Positions 45,560-53,926 are shown, numbered from the stretch's first letter. The stretch: DNA of 64,000 nt from Mucilaginibacter sp. L3T2-6 (GCF_030519355.1 NZ_JAUMKC010000025.1:26948-90947); one strand, 5' to 3'. Notes: generated by a model not told the origin, from the sequence alone. A program made the numbers and translations.

Positions 45560-45597
45560 AAAAACAAAATGCCGCAAGTTGCTTAAACCTGCGGCAC
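45560..45597 (-). terminator. Terminator after the 132-residue membrane protein gene
   Basis: On the minus strand TGCCGCAGG pairs with CTTGCGGCA and is followed by TTTTGTTTTT, about 45 nt after the stop codon. Confidence 0.8.
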
Positions 45598-45643
45598 TGC
45601 CCATAAAAACTAAAATTAACCTAACCCCAACCAATCACTAAAA

Positions 45644-46042
45644 TCAAGACGCCAGTACGAAATCTCCGCTGTGCTGATGCACAAGGTCGAGCAGCTCATC
45701 AAGTCTTGCATTATAAGCCTCGATGGATATTTGCCCGTTGTTATATTTTGCCGAAAGAACTTTAAGCTCCTGTACTTTTGACAGTCTTAAGCTTTCGTTT
45801 TTATTGTTATACAGATTTGCCATTGTTGATGCTGCGGCCATATTTACCGGCACATCATCATAACGCAAGGCGGCCTTTAACGACGCTATTTTTTGCTCTG
45901 TTGATTTTAACAGGAACATTGGCGGAATGCTGCGGCTTTCTCTCAAAACAGCGTTAACCTTAATGGTCTGTTTTTTATCGAATTTTAAAATCATTACTAT
46001 AATGCTTACACCAGCAATCAGAAAGAAGAAAAATACGTCCAT
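45644..46042 (-). CDS. Membrane-anchored small protein, unknown function
   Basis: 132 residues. One N-terminal transmembrane helix (DVFFFFLIAGVSIIVMILKF) is followed by a helical, mostly hydrophilic domain with SKVQELKVLSAKYNNGQISIEAYNARLDELL, the short SHOCT-like pattern (LxxLxxxG-IsxeEFxxxK). Probably faces the cytoplasm and oligomerises. Not named further. Confidence 0.7.
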   Translation of the reverse strand: MDVFFFFLIAGVSIIVMILKFDKKQTIKVNAVLRESRSIPPMFLLKSTEQKIASLKAALRYDDVPVNMAAASTMANLYNNKNESLRLSKVQELKVLSAKYNNGQISIEAYNARLDELLDLVHQHSGDFVLAS

Positions 46043-46266
46043 CGTTTTAAGTTTTAATCAGTAAGCCAATCAAATATTGTCGTTTGGCGTATTTTTACGA
46101 TAGTGACCATTAACTGGTTACGTTTTCTGAGAAATAATTTTTACGGACTGGCCGCAATATGTATTTCCCGGCATACCAGACACAAAAAAGCGGCCAGAAT
46201 TTGCCGGAAAAGCGGTTTTTGCTATAAAATTGCTGTTATAAGCAGGAAGATATTTTGAGGAAAGTT

Positions 46267-46776
46267 TTAACTATGAGGAACAATTTTCTCATAACAGAGA
46301 AAACGCATCCCCGGCCTGAACCCCAGTCCTATTTCCCCGGCATATTTGTAGCCCAGTTTGGGGAAGAGTTTTTGGGTGGCCTGGTTCTGGGTATTGGTAT
46401 CAACCAGCAGCCTGTTTATGCCGCGGTCTGTAGCAACTTCTTCTGCCTGGCGCATCAAAGCAGCAGCCACCCCCCTGCCCTGGTAGCGCGGACTAACGGC
46501 CAATCTGTGGGTTACTATCGCCGGTTCGTTTATATCCCAGCCAACTTCGGCATATTCAGGCTCCTGGTCGGTAGTAATGGCGCTCACGCCTGCAATATCA
46601 TCGTCGATTTCGGCAACCCAAAGCTGATTTTGTTCAATATCTTTTGCGAACACTTCCGGGTTCGGATAATTATCATCCCATTGCATATTGCCCGAGGCCC
46701 GCATCAACGGAACAACTTCGGCAATCAGCTTCATTATGGCGGGGATATCGGAAAGGGTGGCGGGACGGATGTGCAT
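46267..46776 (-). CDS. GNAT family N-acetyltransferase
   Basis: 169 residues. The acetyl-CoA-binding motif is VSPRYQGRGVAAALMRQAEE (R/Q-x-x-G-x-G/A); LLVDTNTQNQATQKLFPKLGYKYAGEI is the following strand-helix element. It acetylates an amine of unknown identity in the cytoplasm. A TATTTTTG -7 box (minus strand, 46781-46788) ends 4 nt before the ATG, suggesting a leaderless message. Confidence 0.92.
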   Translation of the reverse strand: MHIRPATLSDIPAIMKLIAEVVPLMRASGNMQWDDNYPNPEVFAKDIEQNQLWVAEIDDDIAGVSAITTDQEPEYAEVGWDINEPAIVTHRLAVSPRYQGRGVAAALMRQAEEVATDRGINRLLVDTNTQNQATQKLFPKLGYKYAGEIGLGFRPGMRFLCYEKIVPHS

Positions 46777-46814
46777 GGGGCAAAAATAGCTATTTTGGGA
46801 TTTTACCGGCCTTG

Positions 46815-47129
46815 TTAAAATAAACTCTTTAAAACTATAACCAACATAATTATTGCCAGTGTCGCGAGGTTTATCAGCAATGGGAGATAAAACAATTTCT
46901 GTTTCGAAACCGCAATTATAAGGCTAAAAAGCAGCAGTAAAAAATCTATAAATCCAGCTACTATCAACACCATAAATTGGTCGCTGGGACCACAGATCAT
47001 GCCACCGGGTCCTGTAACCAATGCCCATATTATAAATGGCAACGACACTACGTGCCAACCGATTAAAATAAAAACGCCTAAACCAAGTCTGTTACCTGAG
47101 GCGCTTTTAGAATTAGGTGAGGCGTCCAT
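46815..47129 (-). CDS. Small four-helix membrane protein, unknown function
   Basis: 104 residues with three to four hydrophobic helices (LGVFILIGWHVVSLPFIIWAL; FMVLIVAGFIDFLLLLFSLI; LPLLINLATLAIIMLVIVL). No recognised family. It lies 37 nt downstream of the DUF5995 gene and upstream of the GNAT gene, all on the minus strand. Confidence 0.7.
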   Translation of the reverse strand: MDASPNSKSASGNRLGLGVFILIGWHVVSLPFIIWALVTGPGGMICGPSDQFMVLIVAGFIDFLLLLFSLIIAVSKQKLFYLPLLINLATLAIIMLVIVLKSLF

Positions 47130-47165
47130 GAAAATTATTTTTTATATGTCTAATGTTATCCCTGC

Positions 47166-47948
47166 CTAACTTCCTGTCCCCACCACAATCTTCGCCTTAC
47201 TACTCTCATGCAAAGCTTTTATAATTCTGGCTGGATTTTTCCATTCAAATAAATGAATGAGCCAAACCGTAAACCGCATAAAGCCCTGCATATTTATCAA
47301 TCCGCCGGCAAGTTTGGTAATGGTTTGGTCGCGCTGGGTTATGCAGGTGGTATAATCTGTGCCTTGCTTTTTTATCAGGTCCTCTGCAAAGCACCAGGCG
47401 CCATCACGTGCATTATCAATACTGAATTGAATTAATATAGATGTTTGATTATTATAATGCAAACCCAATAATGATAACAAAGGCGACATGCGGTCAATAT
47501 CGTTAACCACCTGGTATGTTAATGCCGAAATGATGGTATTGATCGCATCAAAGTCTGCCTGTACATCATCCATTTGCCCGCCTGACACTTCGGCAGCAGC
47601 AATTCCCAGGTCGAGATTGATATGGGCATTCATGCCCAGTAATAACTGCTGCAACACAAGGGCTGATGACTTTTTGGTTGCCTCAAACGCAACACGCCAC
47701 GAATCTGACAGCGGCCGGTTACTTTTCCATGCAGCCAGCGCATCCAGGTAACGGTTAGCAAAGGTAACATCAAACTGCTCCATCCGGGCGCCGTTTTGAA
47801 ACTGCCCTTTGGCAATACCATCGCGCACGGCCGCAGTTACCTTATAATATAAGGCGGCAAAATACCCCATGCGGTCGTTGGTTTTAATGCTTTCGGAAAT
47901 GATGTTTTCCAGCTGAGCGATTACAGCGTTAATGGTTACAGCTGCCAT
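47166..47948 (-). CDS. DUF5995 family protein
   Basis: 260 residues, all-helical. Conserved family elements include NRYLDALAAWKSNRPLSDSW and LLLGMNAHINLDLGIAAAEV; the HINLDLG motif and D/N-rich DFDAINTII suggest a metal or cofactor site. No signal peptide. Function unknown. Single gene with gaps on both sides. Confidence 0.82.
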   Translation of the reverse strand: MAAVTINAVIAQLENIISESIKTNDRMGYFAALYYKVTAAVRDGIAKGQFQNGARMEQFDVTFANRYLDALAAWKSNRPLSDSWRVAFEATKKSSALVLQQLLLGMNAHINLDLGIAAAEVSGGQMDDVQADFDAINTIISALTYQVVNDIDRMSPLLSLLGLHYNNQTSILIQFSIDNARDGAWCFAEDLIKKQGTDYTTCITQRDQTITKLAGGLINMQGFMRFTVWLIHLFEWKNPARIIKALHESSKAKIVVGTGS

Positions 47949-48176
47949 AGTGATATCGGGGTTATACAGCTTTTATACATGTTCCATAATTAACGGGCTG
48001 ATATTTAAGCTACCGGCGGCAACGCCCGGAACAGCTGCAGCATTACAGGCATCATTCTAAAAATATTACTAAACTGATCATTATGACGGTATAGATTTCG
48101 GGAATGAACTGTATTTTGAATCCGGCAAGTGCGTAAACTCTGGCAGGTATTAGATAACCAACCTCGCTAACCTATC

Positions 48177-48512
48177 CTACAACCCTATCATACGGGCGAT
48201 AACTTCCTGCGGTCCCGCCTGGTCGCCCTTAATATTATGTTGTTCAAAATAATTGTACCAGCCGGCGCCGTTAACCAAACCTTCAAACGTTTTGGCCATT
48301 TCATCGGAAGGAAACTTCCAGATGGCAAAAAAATCAAAGTCAAGCCGGTTATCTGTGTCCTTATCATTCAGGCCCCAGCTTATTATTTCAACCCCCTGCT
48401 CAGCCATTTGCTGAATCGCCGGTCCCAGTTGAGCCATATAGGCCCCGCGGTCCTCCTGGCTAAGGTCATGCCATGCCTGTTTGGCGCTCCAGGCTTCAAT
48501 GTAGTATTTCAT
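48177..48512 (-). CDS. Small alpha/beta protein, DUF6616-like
   Basis: 111 residues: MKYYIEAWSAKQAWHDLS, VEIISWGLNDKDTDNRLDFD and FFAIWKFPSDEMAKTFEGLV give the strand-helix-strand pattern of a dimeric alpha/beta barrel (ferredoxin-like) domain. Many relatives occur in Bacteroidota without known function. It is the last host gene before the phage-derived island. Confidence 0.75.
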   Translation of the reverse strand: MKYYIEAWSAKQAWHDLSQEDRGAYMAQLGPAIQQMAEQGVEIISWGLNDKDTDNRLDFDFFAIWKFPSDEMAKTFEGLVNGAGWYNYFEQHNIKGDQAGPQEVIARMIGL

Positions 48513-48671
48513 ATTATCGGTTAACAGTTATTAGTTTATCAATAATATAAATTATCGGCCTAATTGTAAAATCCCGTTAATAAATAACGTTCTTTTATCA
48601 TAAGATAGCTAAGGCACAATTACAGGCCTACACATGGCCCTCTTCCCGGCTTCGCGGTTTTCTCACCAACT

Positions 48672-49373
48672 TTAATGATTATGCTTCTTATGAATATCTT
48701 TTACCAGGCATAGCTTCTTTATCTCCGATATCTTAATCACAAACGGCGCATACTTAAGGCGGTTACCAATCATTTCAGTAACATTGTCTGAATGTGCTAT
48801 CACTTCATCTTCGTTATCGCCGGCAAGCAGTCGTTTATACATGCGGTAGTCGCCCCACTCTATATAATATACCTCGCCGGGTAATATTTTCATATCGCGG
48901 ATTATCTTCAGCGCTACCCAGCATCCGTTCTCCAGGTAAGGATACATCGAGTGCCCCCAAACAGGCAGTGCAAAGTCGCATTCCTCAATACCGGGAAAAT
49001 TCATGTGCCCCACCGGGTGCGAATCGTTGATATCATTGTAAACCTCAACCCCTGATGCGGTGGCCGTGATCTCGTACATAGGTATCCCTTCAAACAGCCT
49101 CGCCGGGCCGGTTAGTTCAGAAACTGCCGGACTTTTCTTTGTGGTGATAAACTCAGCGTATTTTTCTTTAAAAATTCTCAATTTTTCCGGATCAATATTC
49201 TGCCGGCTCTTGATTATTTCGGTTATCGAACTCGGAGAATTAAACCCAAGCACCTCTGCAAGCTCGGCATTCCCATTAAATGCCCGGCCGCGAAGCTGGT
49301 TATATAGTATTATAAACTCCAGTGTTTCAGGCCTTACCAGCTTTATCTTATTTGGCTTTTGCTGCTCTTCCAT
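48672..49373 (-). CDS. Phage-type repressor with S24 (LexA/CI) peptidase domain
   Basis: 233 residues. An N-terminal HTH (NGNAELAEVLGFNSPSSITEIIKS) is followed by a linker and a peptidase S24 domain. The catalytic Ser142 is in VWGHSMYPYL and Lys180 in WGDYRMYKRL; ASG at 106-108 is a candidate self-cleavage site. It should repress the rightward phage genes and be inactivated by RecA after DNA damage. The intergenic region to its right holds matching palindromes and a promoter. Confidence 0.93.
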   Translation of the reverse strand: MEEQQKPNKIKLVRPETLEFIILYNQLRGRAFNGNAELAEVLGFNSPSSITEIIKSRQNIDPEKLRIFKEKYAEFITTKKSPAVSELTGPARLFEGIPMYEITATASGVEVYNDINDSHPVGHMNFPGIEECDFALPVWGHSMYPYLENGCWVALKIIRDMKILPGEVYYIEWGDYRMYKRLLAGDNEDEVIAHSDNVTEMIGNRLKYAPFVIKISEIKKLCLVKDIHKKHNH

Positions 49374-49396
49374 ACAAATAAATAAAATTACAGATT

Positions 49397-49432
49397 TTTC
49401 TTTGTTTTATTAAAGAAATATCTTTATGTTTG
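49397..49432 (+). promoter_or_regulatory. Phage rightward promoter with overlapping operators
   Basis: TTTG (49401-49404) and TATGTTTG (49425-49432) with a 20-bp spacer fit the Bacteroidota promoter consensus. Two palindromes overlap it: TTTCTTT-N8-AAAGAAA (49397-49403, 49412-49418) and TAAAGA-AATA-TCTTTA (49411-49426). They share TCTTT half-sites, as expected for a dimeric repressor encoded just to the left. Binding is inferred. Confidence 0.68.
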
Positions 49433-49583
49433 TACCATAATATCGCACTAAGGTATTCAGAAATAAATTAAAAACCAAGCCATGAATAAAGAATATACAG
49501 AGAAAAGCCAGGCTGCCGGTCCCTGAAGGGAAGAGAAACGAAACATATTAGTACAGCTAAACAGTTCAAAAACTATTAAACTA

Positions 49584-49764
49584 ACGTGAGTTCGGTATAA
49601 TTAAAATAAGCGGTTTCTTCCCACAAACTTCCTGGTCGCCTCACCCTGCCCTCTCCAGGGAGAGGGTTCTAAACGCCTGTGCAGTTTAAGTCCTCTCCTT
49701 GGAGAGGATTAGGTGAAGCCAGAACAGCGCTTAAGGGTTTCTACCCTTATATCGAACTCACGTG
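49584..49764. mobile_element. MITE-like element with terminal inverted repeats
   Basis: The 181-bp element begins ACGTGAGTTCGGTATAA and ends TTATATCGAACTCACGT, inverted repeats matching at 16 of 17 positions. Inside are GC-rich palindromes (CCCTCTCCAGGGAGAGGG and CCTCTCCTTGGAGAGG). AAACTA flanks the left end and GAAACTA the right end, a possible target duplication. A second copy of the right end is at 53713-53729. No transposase is inside. Confidence 0.8.
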
Positions 49765-49810
49765 AAACTATACACCATCCAACTTGTCGCACTTTACTTA
49801 CCCAACAAAC

Positions 49811-50005
49811 ATGCACCTCGCTTACTCCGCCATTAACCAGGCTAATCATCACCCCCAAACCGGTAATCAAACCCAACCGGATAATGAACGGCTGCTACGC
49901 TACCAGGCCTACCAGCAAACCTGCGAAAAATACCGGCGCGAAATTGCCGCCATACAGAAATACCTGCCGGGATGGCTGCCAGGCTCGCCGGCCCGGGAGT
50001 TGTAA
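49811..50005 (+). CDS. Small phage-island protein, unknown
   Basis: 64 residues from the ATG at 49811. The C-terminal half is helical and charged (CEKYRREIAAIQKYLPGWLPG). It starts 47 nt after the MITE-like element and is the first plausible gene of the rightward phage transcript. No family recognised; coding is uncertain, as the N-terminus is rich in N, Q and P. Confidence 0.45.
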   Translation: MHLAYSAINQANHHPQTGNQTQPDNERLLRYQAYQQTCEKYRREIAAIQKYLPGWLPGSPAREL

Positions 50006-50046
50006 AAAAAACGCCTTATCCCTATACGGCTATTTATAAATCAAAT

Positions 50047-50072
50047 GCTCCCCCTTTAGGGGGCCGGGGAGC
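50047..50072. repeat. GC-rich REP-like hairpin before a phage gene
   Basis: GCTCCCC and GGGGAGC bracket CTTTAGGGGGCC in a 26-bp hairpin that ends 8 nt before the ATG at 50081, in the ribosome-binding region. Confidence 0.6.
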
Positions 50073-50080
50073 TAACTATT

Positions 50081-50521
50081 ATGATAAAGATTTCACAAAA
50101 ACTAAAAGACAAATTATGGTGGCTGATCATATCTGTTGATTATGATTACAGCCGCATCACCATTGCCGACCACGATTTAACCGGGGATGCATTAACCCTC
50201 TGGCTGGAAGACAAACAGGATTTTAAAAACACGCTTGATGAATGCCTGCAGGTGGATATACCGGTGAAACAATTCGCCAGGCTTATTAAAGAAGAGGGCC
50301 TGAACAGCTACGATGGCTCCAGGATGCACCATGCAAAAAATTACGTGTATAAAACACGGATCGAAATTAACGCCCCCATAGTGTGGTACCGCGACGATGC
50401 TTCGCTGGCCGAGCAGCAATGGGCGCGGGAAATCATACTCAGGAGGTTGCTTACCGAACTGATCGAGTCGCAAACGCCGGATACCGGCATGCTTTTTCAT
50501 AAACAATATTATGCCAAATAG
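50081..50521 (+). CDS. Phage-island protein of unknown function
   Basis: 146 residues, no signal peptide. Charged and helical with a central SRMHHAKNYVYKTRIEINAP segment. It precedes the replication-type gene on the same strand, a common position for early phage proteins. No family recognised. Confidence 0.65.
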   Translation: MIKISQKLKDKLWWLIISVDYDYSRITIADHDLTGDALTLWLEDKQDFKNTLDECLQVDIPVKQFARLIKEEGLNSYDGSRMHHAKNYVYKTRIEINAPIVWYRDDASLAEQQWAREIILRRLLTELIESQTPDTGMLFHKQYYAK

Positions 50522-50538
50522 CATATAAAACATAAAAT

Positions 50539-51273
50539 ATGAACTATATCACACAAATAAAAGGATTCTGGATGTTACACGAAAAACAAGAGCTCAACGC
50601 AACAGACACTGCGCTGTACTTTTACCTGCTTGAAATTTGCAATAGCGCCAACTGGGTAAACCCCTTTAAACGGAATACGGCAAAAATAATGGCCGATTTA
50701 AAAATATCACGCTCTTCGCTCGAAAGATCGCGCAAGCGGTTACGGTCGGCAGGCATAATTAAGTATAAATCGGTAAACGGGACGGCAAACACTACCTATC
50801 AGTTAACCGACCTGGAGGCGACTTTCAGGGACAGGTTTAAGGGCGACGAACAAGGCGCTGAACAGGGTATTGACCAAAGTATAGACAAGGGTGCTGACCA
50901 GCTAAATAAAAACAATAAACCAAAACCAAAACAAGCAGTAGTAGTAGGCTGTGAGCAGGCTTTTGCCTTTTATGCAGAAACGAGGAATAACCGCCTGATT
51001 AAAGACCGTTGGCGTTTAGATAATAACCAGGTGCGCGATTTATTCAGAACGTTTTATGACTCGAAAATTGACCTGGGCGACCTGGACAACAAAACCATTG
51101 AGGAAATAGCCCGCAATTTTTATTACTGGCTGCCTAAACACCTTGCAGCGAAACAGAAAGAAAAAAGTTCCGCAAAAAAAGAAAGATCTGCAGCAGTTAA
51201 CCACCATCAGCCGCAACGTGGCTTTGCTGCCGCGATAAAGTTTACCGGCGTTACCATGAGGGAGGATATATGA
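50539..51273 (+). CDS. Winged-helix replication initiator-like phage protein
   Basis: 244 residues. The N-terminus has a winged helix (NATDTALYFYLLEICNSANW ... NTAKIMADLKISRSSLERSR and LRSAGIIKYKSVNG) like phage DnaD/RepO-type replication proteins. A Q/D/E-rich linker (EQGAEQGIDQSIDKGADQ) and a C-terminal domain with LDNKTIEEIARNFYYWLP follow. It probably helps load the host replication machinery on phage DNA. It overlaps the next gene by 4 nt (ATGA). Confidence 0.75.
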   Translation: MNYITQIKGFWMLHEKQELNATDTALYFYLLEICNSANWVNPFKRNTAKIMADLKISRSSLERSRKRLRSAGIIKYKSVNGTANTTYQLTDLEATFRDRFKGDEQGAEQGIDQSIDKGADQLNKNNKPKPKQAVVVGCEQAFAFYAETRNNRLIKDRWRLDNNQVRDLFRTFYDSKIDLGDLDNKTIEEIARNFYYWLPKHLAAKQKEKSSAKKERSAAVNHHQPQRGFAAAIKFTGVTMREDI

Positions 51274-52202
51274 CAGGGCCCGGAAATGAATCGAATCCGC
51301 GCGGACTGTTGAATAAAAGCCTCATGCGGATGCAGCAGGCGCGCGAAACATCTGCGAAAGATCCGCAAAAAAACATTAATCTTCCTGCAAAAGCTAACAG
51401 CGGCTGGGCAATACTGAAGCAGGAAATGGTGAACCGGCTCCCCAAAAAGGATGTATTTAACACGGTATTAATAAGCGTGGCCAAGGCTTTTATGGATACC
51501 AATACAAAAGAAATAAGCGAAGCCGACCGCAACTACCTGGTTAACGAGCTTACAGACAATATTATCAAACATTATCCGTCCATCCGGCTAAACGAAATTC
51601 CGGAGGCAATCTGGAAGGGGGTGCGCGGCGGCTTTGGTGAATATTATGGGCTTAGCCTTGTTAGCTTCGAGCATTTTATAGAACGGTACCTGTTGTCAGA
51701 CCAACGTACGCAGCTGGTAAAAGAACTCCCGGCGGATGATACTGATAAACCTGTACCCGATTTACCAACGCAGTTTGAGATGGCTAAGAACGTGGCTTTA
51801 CTTGCTTTACAGCGCAAAAAAGACCGGAAAGATGTATCAACCATGGCCGGTTCCGTCTACGATTTTCTGGATAAGCTTAACCTGCTGAATTTCTCTGTAA
51901 ATGAAAAATACGACATGATGGCCGATGCCGCGCGCGAACTGATAAATGAGCTGAAATTTAAGCTAACCTTAGCCCGCAGCGAGGAACGCCCGGAGATTAA
52001 AAAAGACCTCGCCGCCTATAAGGCTGCCATTACAGAACATGCAGCTATTTGCGACAGGCTCTCGACCCTGGTGAAAATGCGGGCGAAAAAGCTGGCGCTT
52101 GACGCTTACCTGAACAACATTTTACTGGAGAACTCCGATTTGAATGAGATGATAGAAAGCAGGAAACAATTATTTATTTCAACTGATAAAATCAAACCAT
52201 GA
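51270..52202 (+). CDS. Phage-island protein, possible replication accessory factor
   Basis: 310 residues, helical, no signal peptide. Middle region EADRNYLVNELTDNIIKHYPSI and EIPEAIWKGVRGGFGEYYG, then a coiled C-terminus. Its ATG overlaps the stop of the winged-helix gene (ATGA), and its own stop overlaps the next small gene the same way. The WKGVRGGFGEYYGLS motif resembles the ssDNA-interacting region of small phage replication proteins, but the family is not certain. Confidence 0.65.
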   Translation: MTGPGNESNPRGLLNKSLMRMQQARETSAKDPQKNINLPAKANSGWAILKQEMVNRLPKKDVFNTVLISVAKAFMDTNTKEISEADRNYLVNELTDNIIKHYPSIRLNEIPEAIWKGVRGGFGEYYGLSLVSFEHFIERYLLSDQRTQLVKELPADDTDKPVPDLPTQFEMAKNVALLALQRKKDRKDVSTMAGSVYDFLDKLNLLNFSVNEKYDMMADAARELINELKFKLTLARSEERPEIKKDLAAYKAAITEHAAICDRLSTLVKMRAKKLALDAYLNNILLENSDLNEMIESRKQLFISTDKIKP

Positions 52203-52306
52203 ACCTGGCTAAACTCCCAGATCCCTGGCCTGCAATAGCACTGCTGGTTATAATGCTGCTAACGGCATTTGCTATCGCAGCACTGCACGCAGGTATGCTG
52301 GCCTAA
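52199..52306 (+). CDS. Single-helix small membrane protein
   Basis: 35 residues (MNLAKLPDPWPAIALLVIML, then a hydrophobic stretch to LHAGMLA). The start overlaps the stop of the previous gene as ATGA, so it is translationally coupled. One transmembrane helix; could be a phage lysis or superinfection-exclusion peptide. Its stop overlaps that of the convergent pentapeptide gene. Confidence 0.55.
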   Translation: MNLAKLPDPWPAIALLVIMLLTAFAIAALHAGMLA

Positions 52307-52884
52307 ACTATTTTAAGCTGATATTTGCTCAACAATCCAGGCAACCCCTGCGCAGAAAAGCTGGCCTTCTTAATTATATTTATCTCAGGGTCGATATCAA
52401 AGTTGTACGCAGTCGAAAAATTCCCGCTGCTGATGTCTGTCCGGTTAAATACGGCGCCGTAAAGGTCGCAATCATCAAATACGGAACCGGTAAGGGTTGC
52501 CTGGGTGAACGTTACCTCTTTCAGGCTTGATTTACTGAAACAGGTTTTGGGCATCTTCTTCAACATAAAGGATGAATAATCCAGGATACAGCCCCTAAAA
52601 TCAACGGTAAACAAAAAGTCGTTGCATTCAGAAAAATTTACGCCGAGTATCTTGCAGTTTTTAAATTCAACGCTGCTGAGGGTGGTTTTAGGAAGCTTCA
52701 TCATCGACAGGTTGCATCCATCAAAAACACAGTCGATAAACTTGTCATTCGGAAAAACGCTGTTGCTGAAGTCGCAGCGCTTAAAGGTGCAGCCGTTGTA
52801 TTCAGCACCGGTAACGGTTTGCCCGGCGTAGCTGATGTCTTCGAAGGTAATATCGTCGTGAAGCATGTTTAGTAGATAGTCCAT
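52303..52884 (-). CDS. Pentapeptide repeat protein
   Basis: 193 residues. Repeated A(D/N)LXX-type pentapeptides (CTFKRCDFSNSVF, CVFDGCNLSMMKL, VEFKNCKILGVNFSEC, DCDLYGAVFNRTDI) build a right-handed beta helix. Such proteins can mimic DNA and protect gyrase, but many have no known role. It lies on the opposite strand to the phage genes, like a moron or host cargo. Confidence 0.88.
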   Translation of the reverse strand: MDYLLNMLHDDITFEDISYAGQTVTGAEYNGCTFKRCDFSNSVFPNDKFIDCVFDGCNLSMMKLPKTTLSSVEFKNCKILGVNFSECNDFLFTVDFRGCILDYSSFMLKKMPKTCFSKSSLKEVTFTQATLTGSVFDDCDLYGAVFNRTDISSGNFSTAYNFDIDPEINIIKKASFSAQGLPGLLSKYQLKIV

Positions 52885-52887
52885 AGT

Positions 52888-52989
52888 CCATAAACCATGG
52901 CGGAAACTGCAATTTATCTAACCACTATGGTCAATGGTTTATTGGTTAAGTCGATAGACCATGGACTATGGACTATGTACCTCTCAGCT
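52888..52989. repeat. Intergenic short-word repeat (CCATGGACTATGGACTATG family)
   Basis: TAGTCCATAGTCCATAAACCATGG (words of seven bases) at the left is mirrored by CCATGGACTATGGACTATG at about 52958-52976, so the two halves can fold together across about 50 nt. Confidence 0.6.
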
Positions 52990-53002
52990 ATGGACTTAAC
53001 TA

Positions 53003-53218
53003 CTACTCTGTTACCTCGTCGATAAACAGCAGCAGGTCCTGGTGAAACACGTCGCGTTTAAATTCGGTGCCGTTAAAGTAAACCACTGATACATATTCGT
53101 CGCTCTCGGTCAGTACTTTGGTATCAGGGTCTTCTGTCAGTTCGTAACCTTCAACGGCCATTTTGGGGCCGTCAGCAACCATAACAACTACATCGCCTAA
53201 AACAAACTTTTTTTCCAT
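53003..53218 (-). CDS. DUF2158 (YodC-like) small protein
   Basis: 71 residues: FVLGDVVVMVADGPKMAVEGY matches the GDVV-x-L-x-SGGPxMTV pattern of YodC. Then VSVVYFNGTEFKRDVFHQDLL gives the V-x-W/F-F-x-G-x-x-x-x-x-F ending. Small SH3-like fold, cytoplasmic, function unknown. Next to a similar-sized gene on the same strand. Confidence 0.82.
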   Translation of the reverse strand: MEKKFVLGDVVVMVADGPKMAVEGYELTEDPDTKVLTESDEYVSVVYFNGTEFKRDVFHQDLLLFIDEVTE

Positions 53219-53230
53219 GGGGTATTGGGT

Positions 53231-53563
53231 TTATCGTTCTATTTTAACTAATTCTTCGGCTTGTCTTACCAATTCTTCAGCCTCCGTTTCCGCTTCGGCG
53301 GGTTTAGTGCTGTATTGCAGCTTACGGAAGCGCCAGATAGCAAATGCCGGTTCCTGTAAACGGTTGATCAATTTAAAAAACTTAGGGAAGTTATGCACTT
53401 CTTCCAGCAGCACACCGGTTACAATGCCGCTGTTGTCCAGTATTTCGCGTATGGTGTATTCCTTATCGCGGGTTATCCATATCTCGAAATCCTGGCGTAT
53501 CTCCGCAGCCTTGTCGGGGTCAATTTTATCGTTAATGCAGATTACTTTATCTCCGGGTTTCAT
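53231..53563 (-). CDS. Small protein of unknown function
   Basis: 110 residues. The N-terminus MKPGDKVICINDKID and WITRDKEYTIREILD have an SH3-like barrel character, similar to DUF2158-type proteins. A C-terminal acidic helix (EAETEAEELVRQAEELVKI) follows. A minus-strand TAACTTTG (53568-53575) ends 4 nt before the ATG, so the transcript may be leaderless. The DUF2158 gene starts 12 nt downstream, probably one operon. Confidence 0.75.
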   Translation of the reverse strand: MKPGDKVICINDKIDPDKAAEIRQDFEIWITRDKEYTIREILDNSGIVTGVLLEEVHNFPKFFKLINRLQEPAFAIWRFRKLQYSTKPAEAETEAEELVRQAEELVKIER

Positions 53564-53712
53564 ATCGCAAAGTTAAGGAGAGAAATGCAAATTTGTTTTC
53601 GCAGTTTTTTTATTTTATCGGAAGATGATAATGCATTGCAGGTTTAAATGTTCCGGACGCTGCGAAATCAATAAAGACATGAGGCTAGCACGGAGCTTAA
53701 GGGCGTCCTCGC

Positions 53713-53729
53713 TTATACCGAACTCACGT
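53713..53729. mobile_element. Orphan terminal repeat of the MITE-like element
   Basis: TTATACCGAACTCACGT is the perfect reverse complement of the left terminus of the element at 49584. CTTAAGGGCGTCC just before it resembles the matching interior (CTTAAGGGTTTCT). No second end is visible, so it is a truncated copy. The surrounding 53564-53870 holds no gene; 53760-53830 has CGAA-type short words. Confidence 0.7.
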
Positions 53730-53872
53730 TAAGTAAGGAAATTAATATCGAATAATGATTTTCGACCATCCAACTTCGAAATTCTCTCCTTCATTATTCG
53801 AAATTGGACATCCGATGTTCGATATTATTTCCCTTCAAATGCTTACCCAACGAACCTTCAGGGGCTGGGTAT

Positions 53873-53905
53873 AAAAAAAGCCCTCCGAACCATCGGAGAG
53901 CCTTT
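53873..53905 (-). terminator. Terminator of the RRM protein gene
   Basis: On the minus strand CTCTCCGA pairs with TCGGAGGG around a 4-nt loop and is followed by CTTTTTTT, about 20 nt after the stop codon. Confidence 0.85.
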
Positions 53906-53926
53906 CCCAATAAACAGAATATTGTG

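Noticed and set aside
46255..46818. Frame of 187 codons opposite the GNAT gene
   Set aside because: The acetyltransferase on the minus strand has clear CoA motifs and its own promoter; the plus-strand frame has none.
49482..49526. 14-codon ORF (MNKEYTEKSQAAGP) after the phage promoter
   Set aside because: Too short, no family signal, and followed by repeat elements; it could be a leader peptide but nothing supports it.
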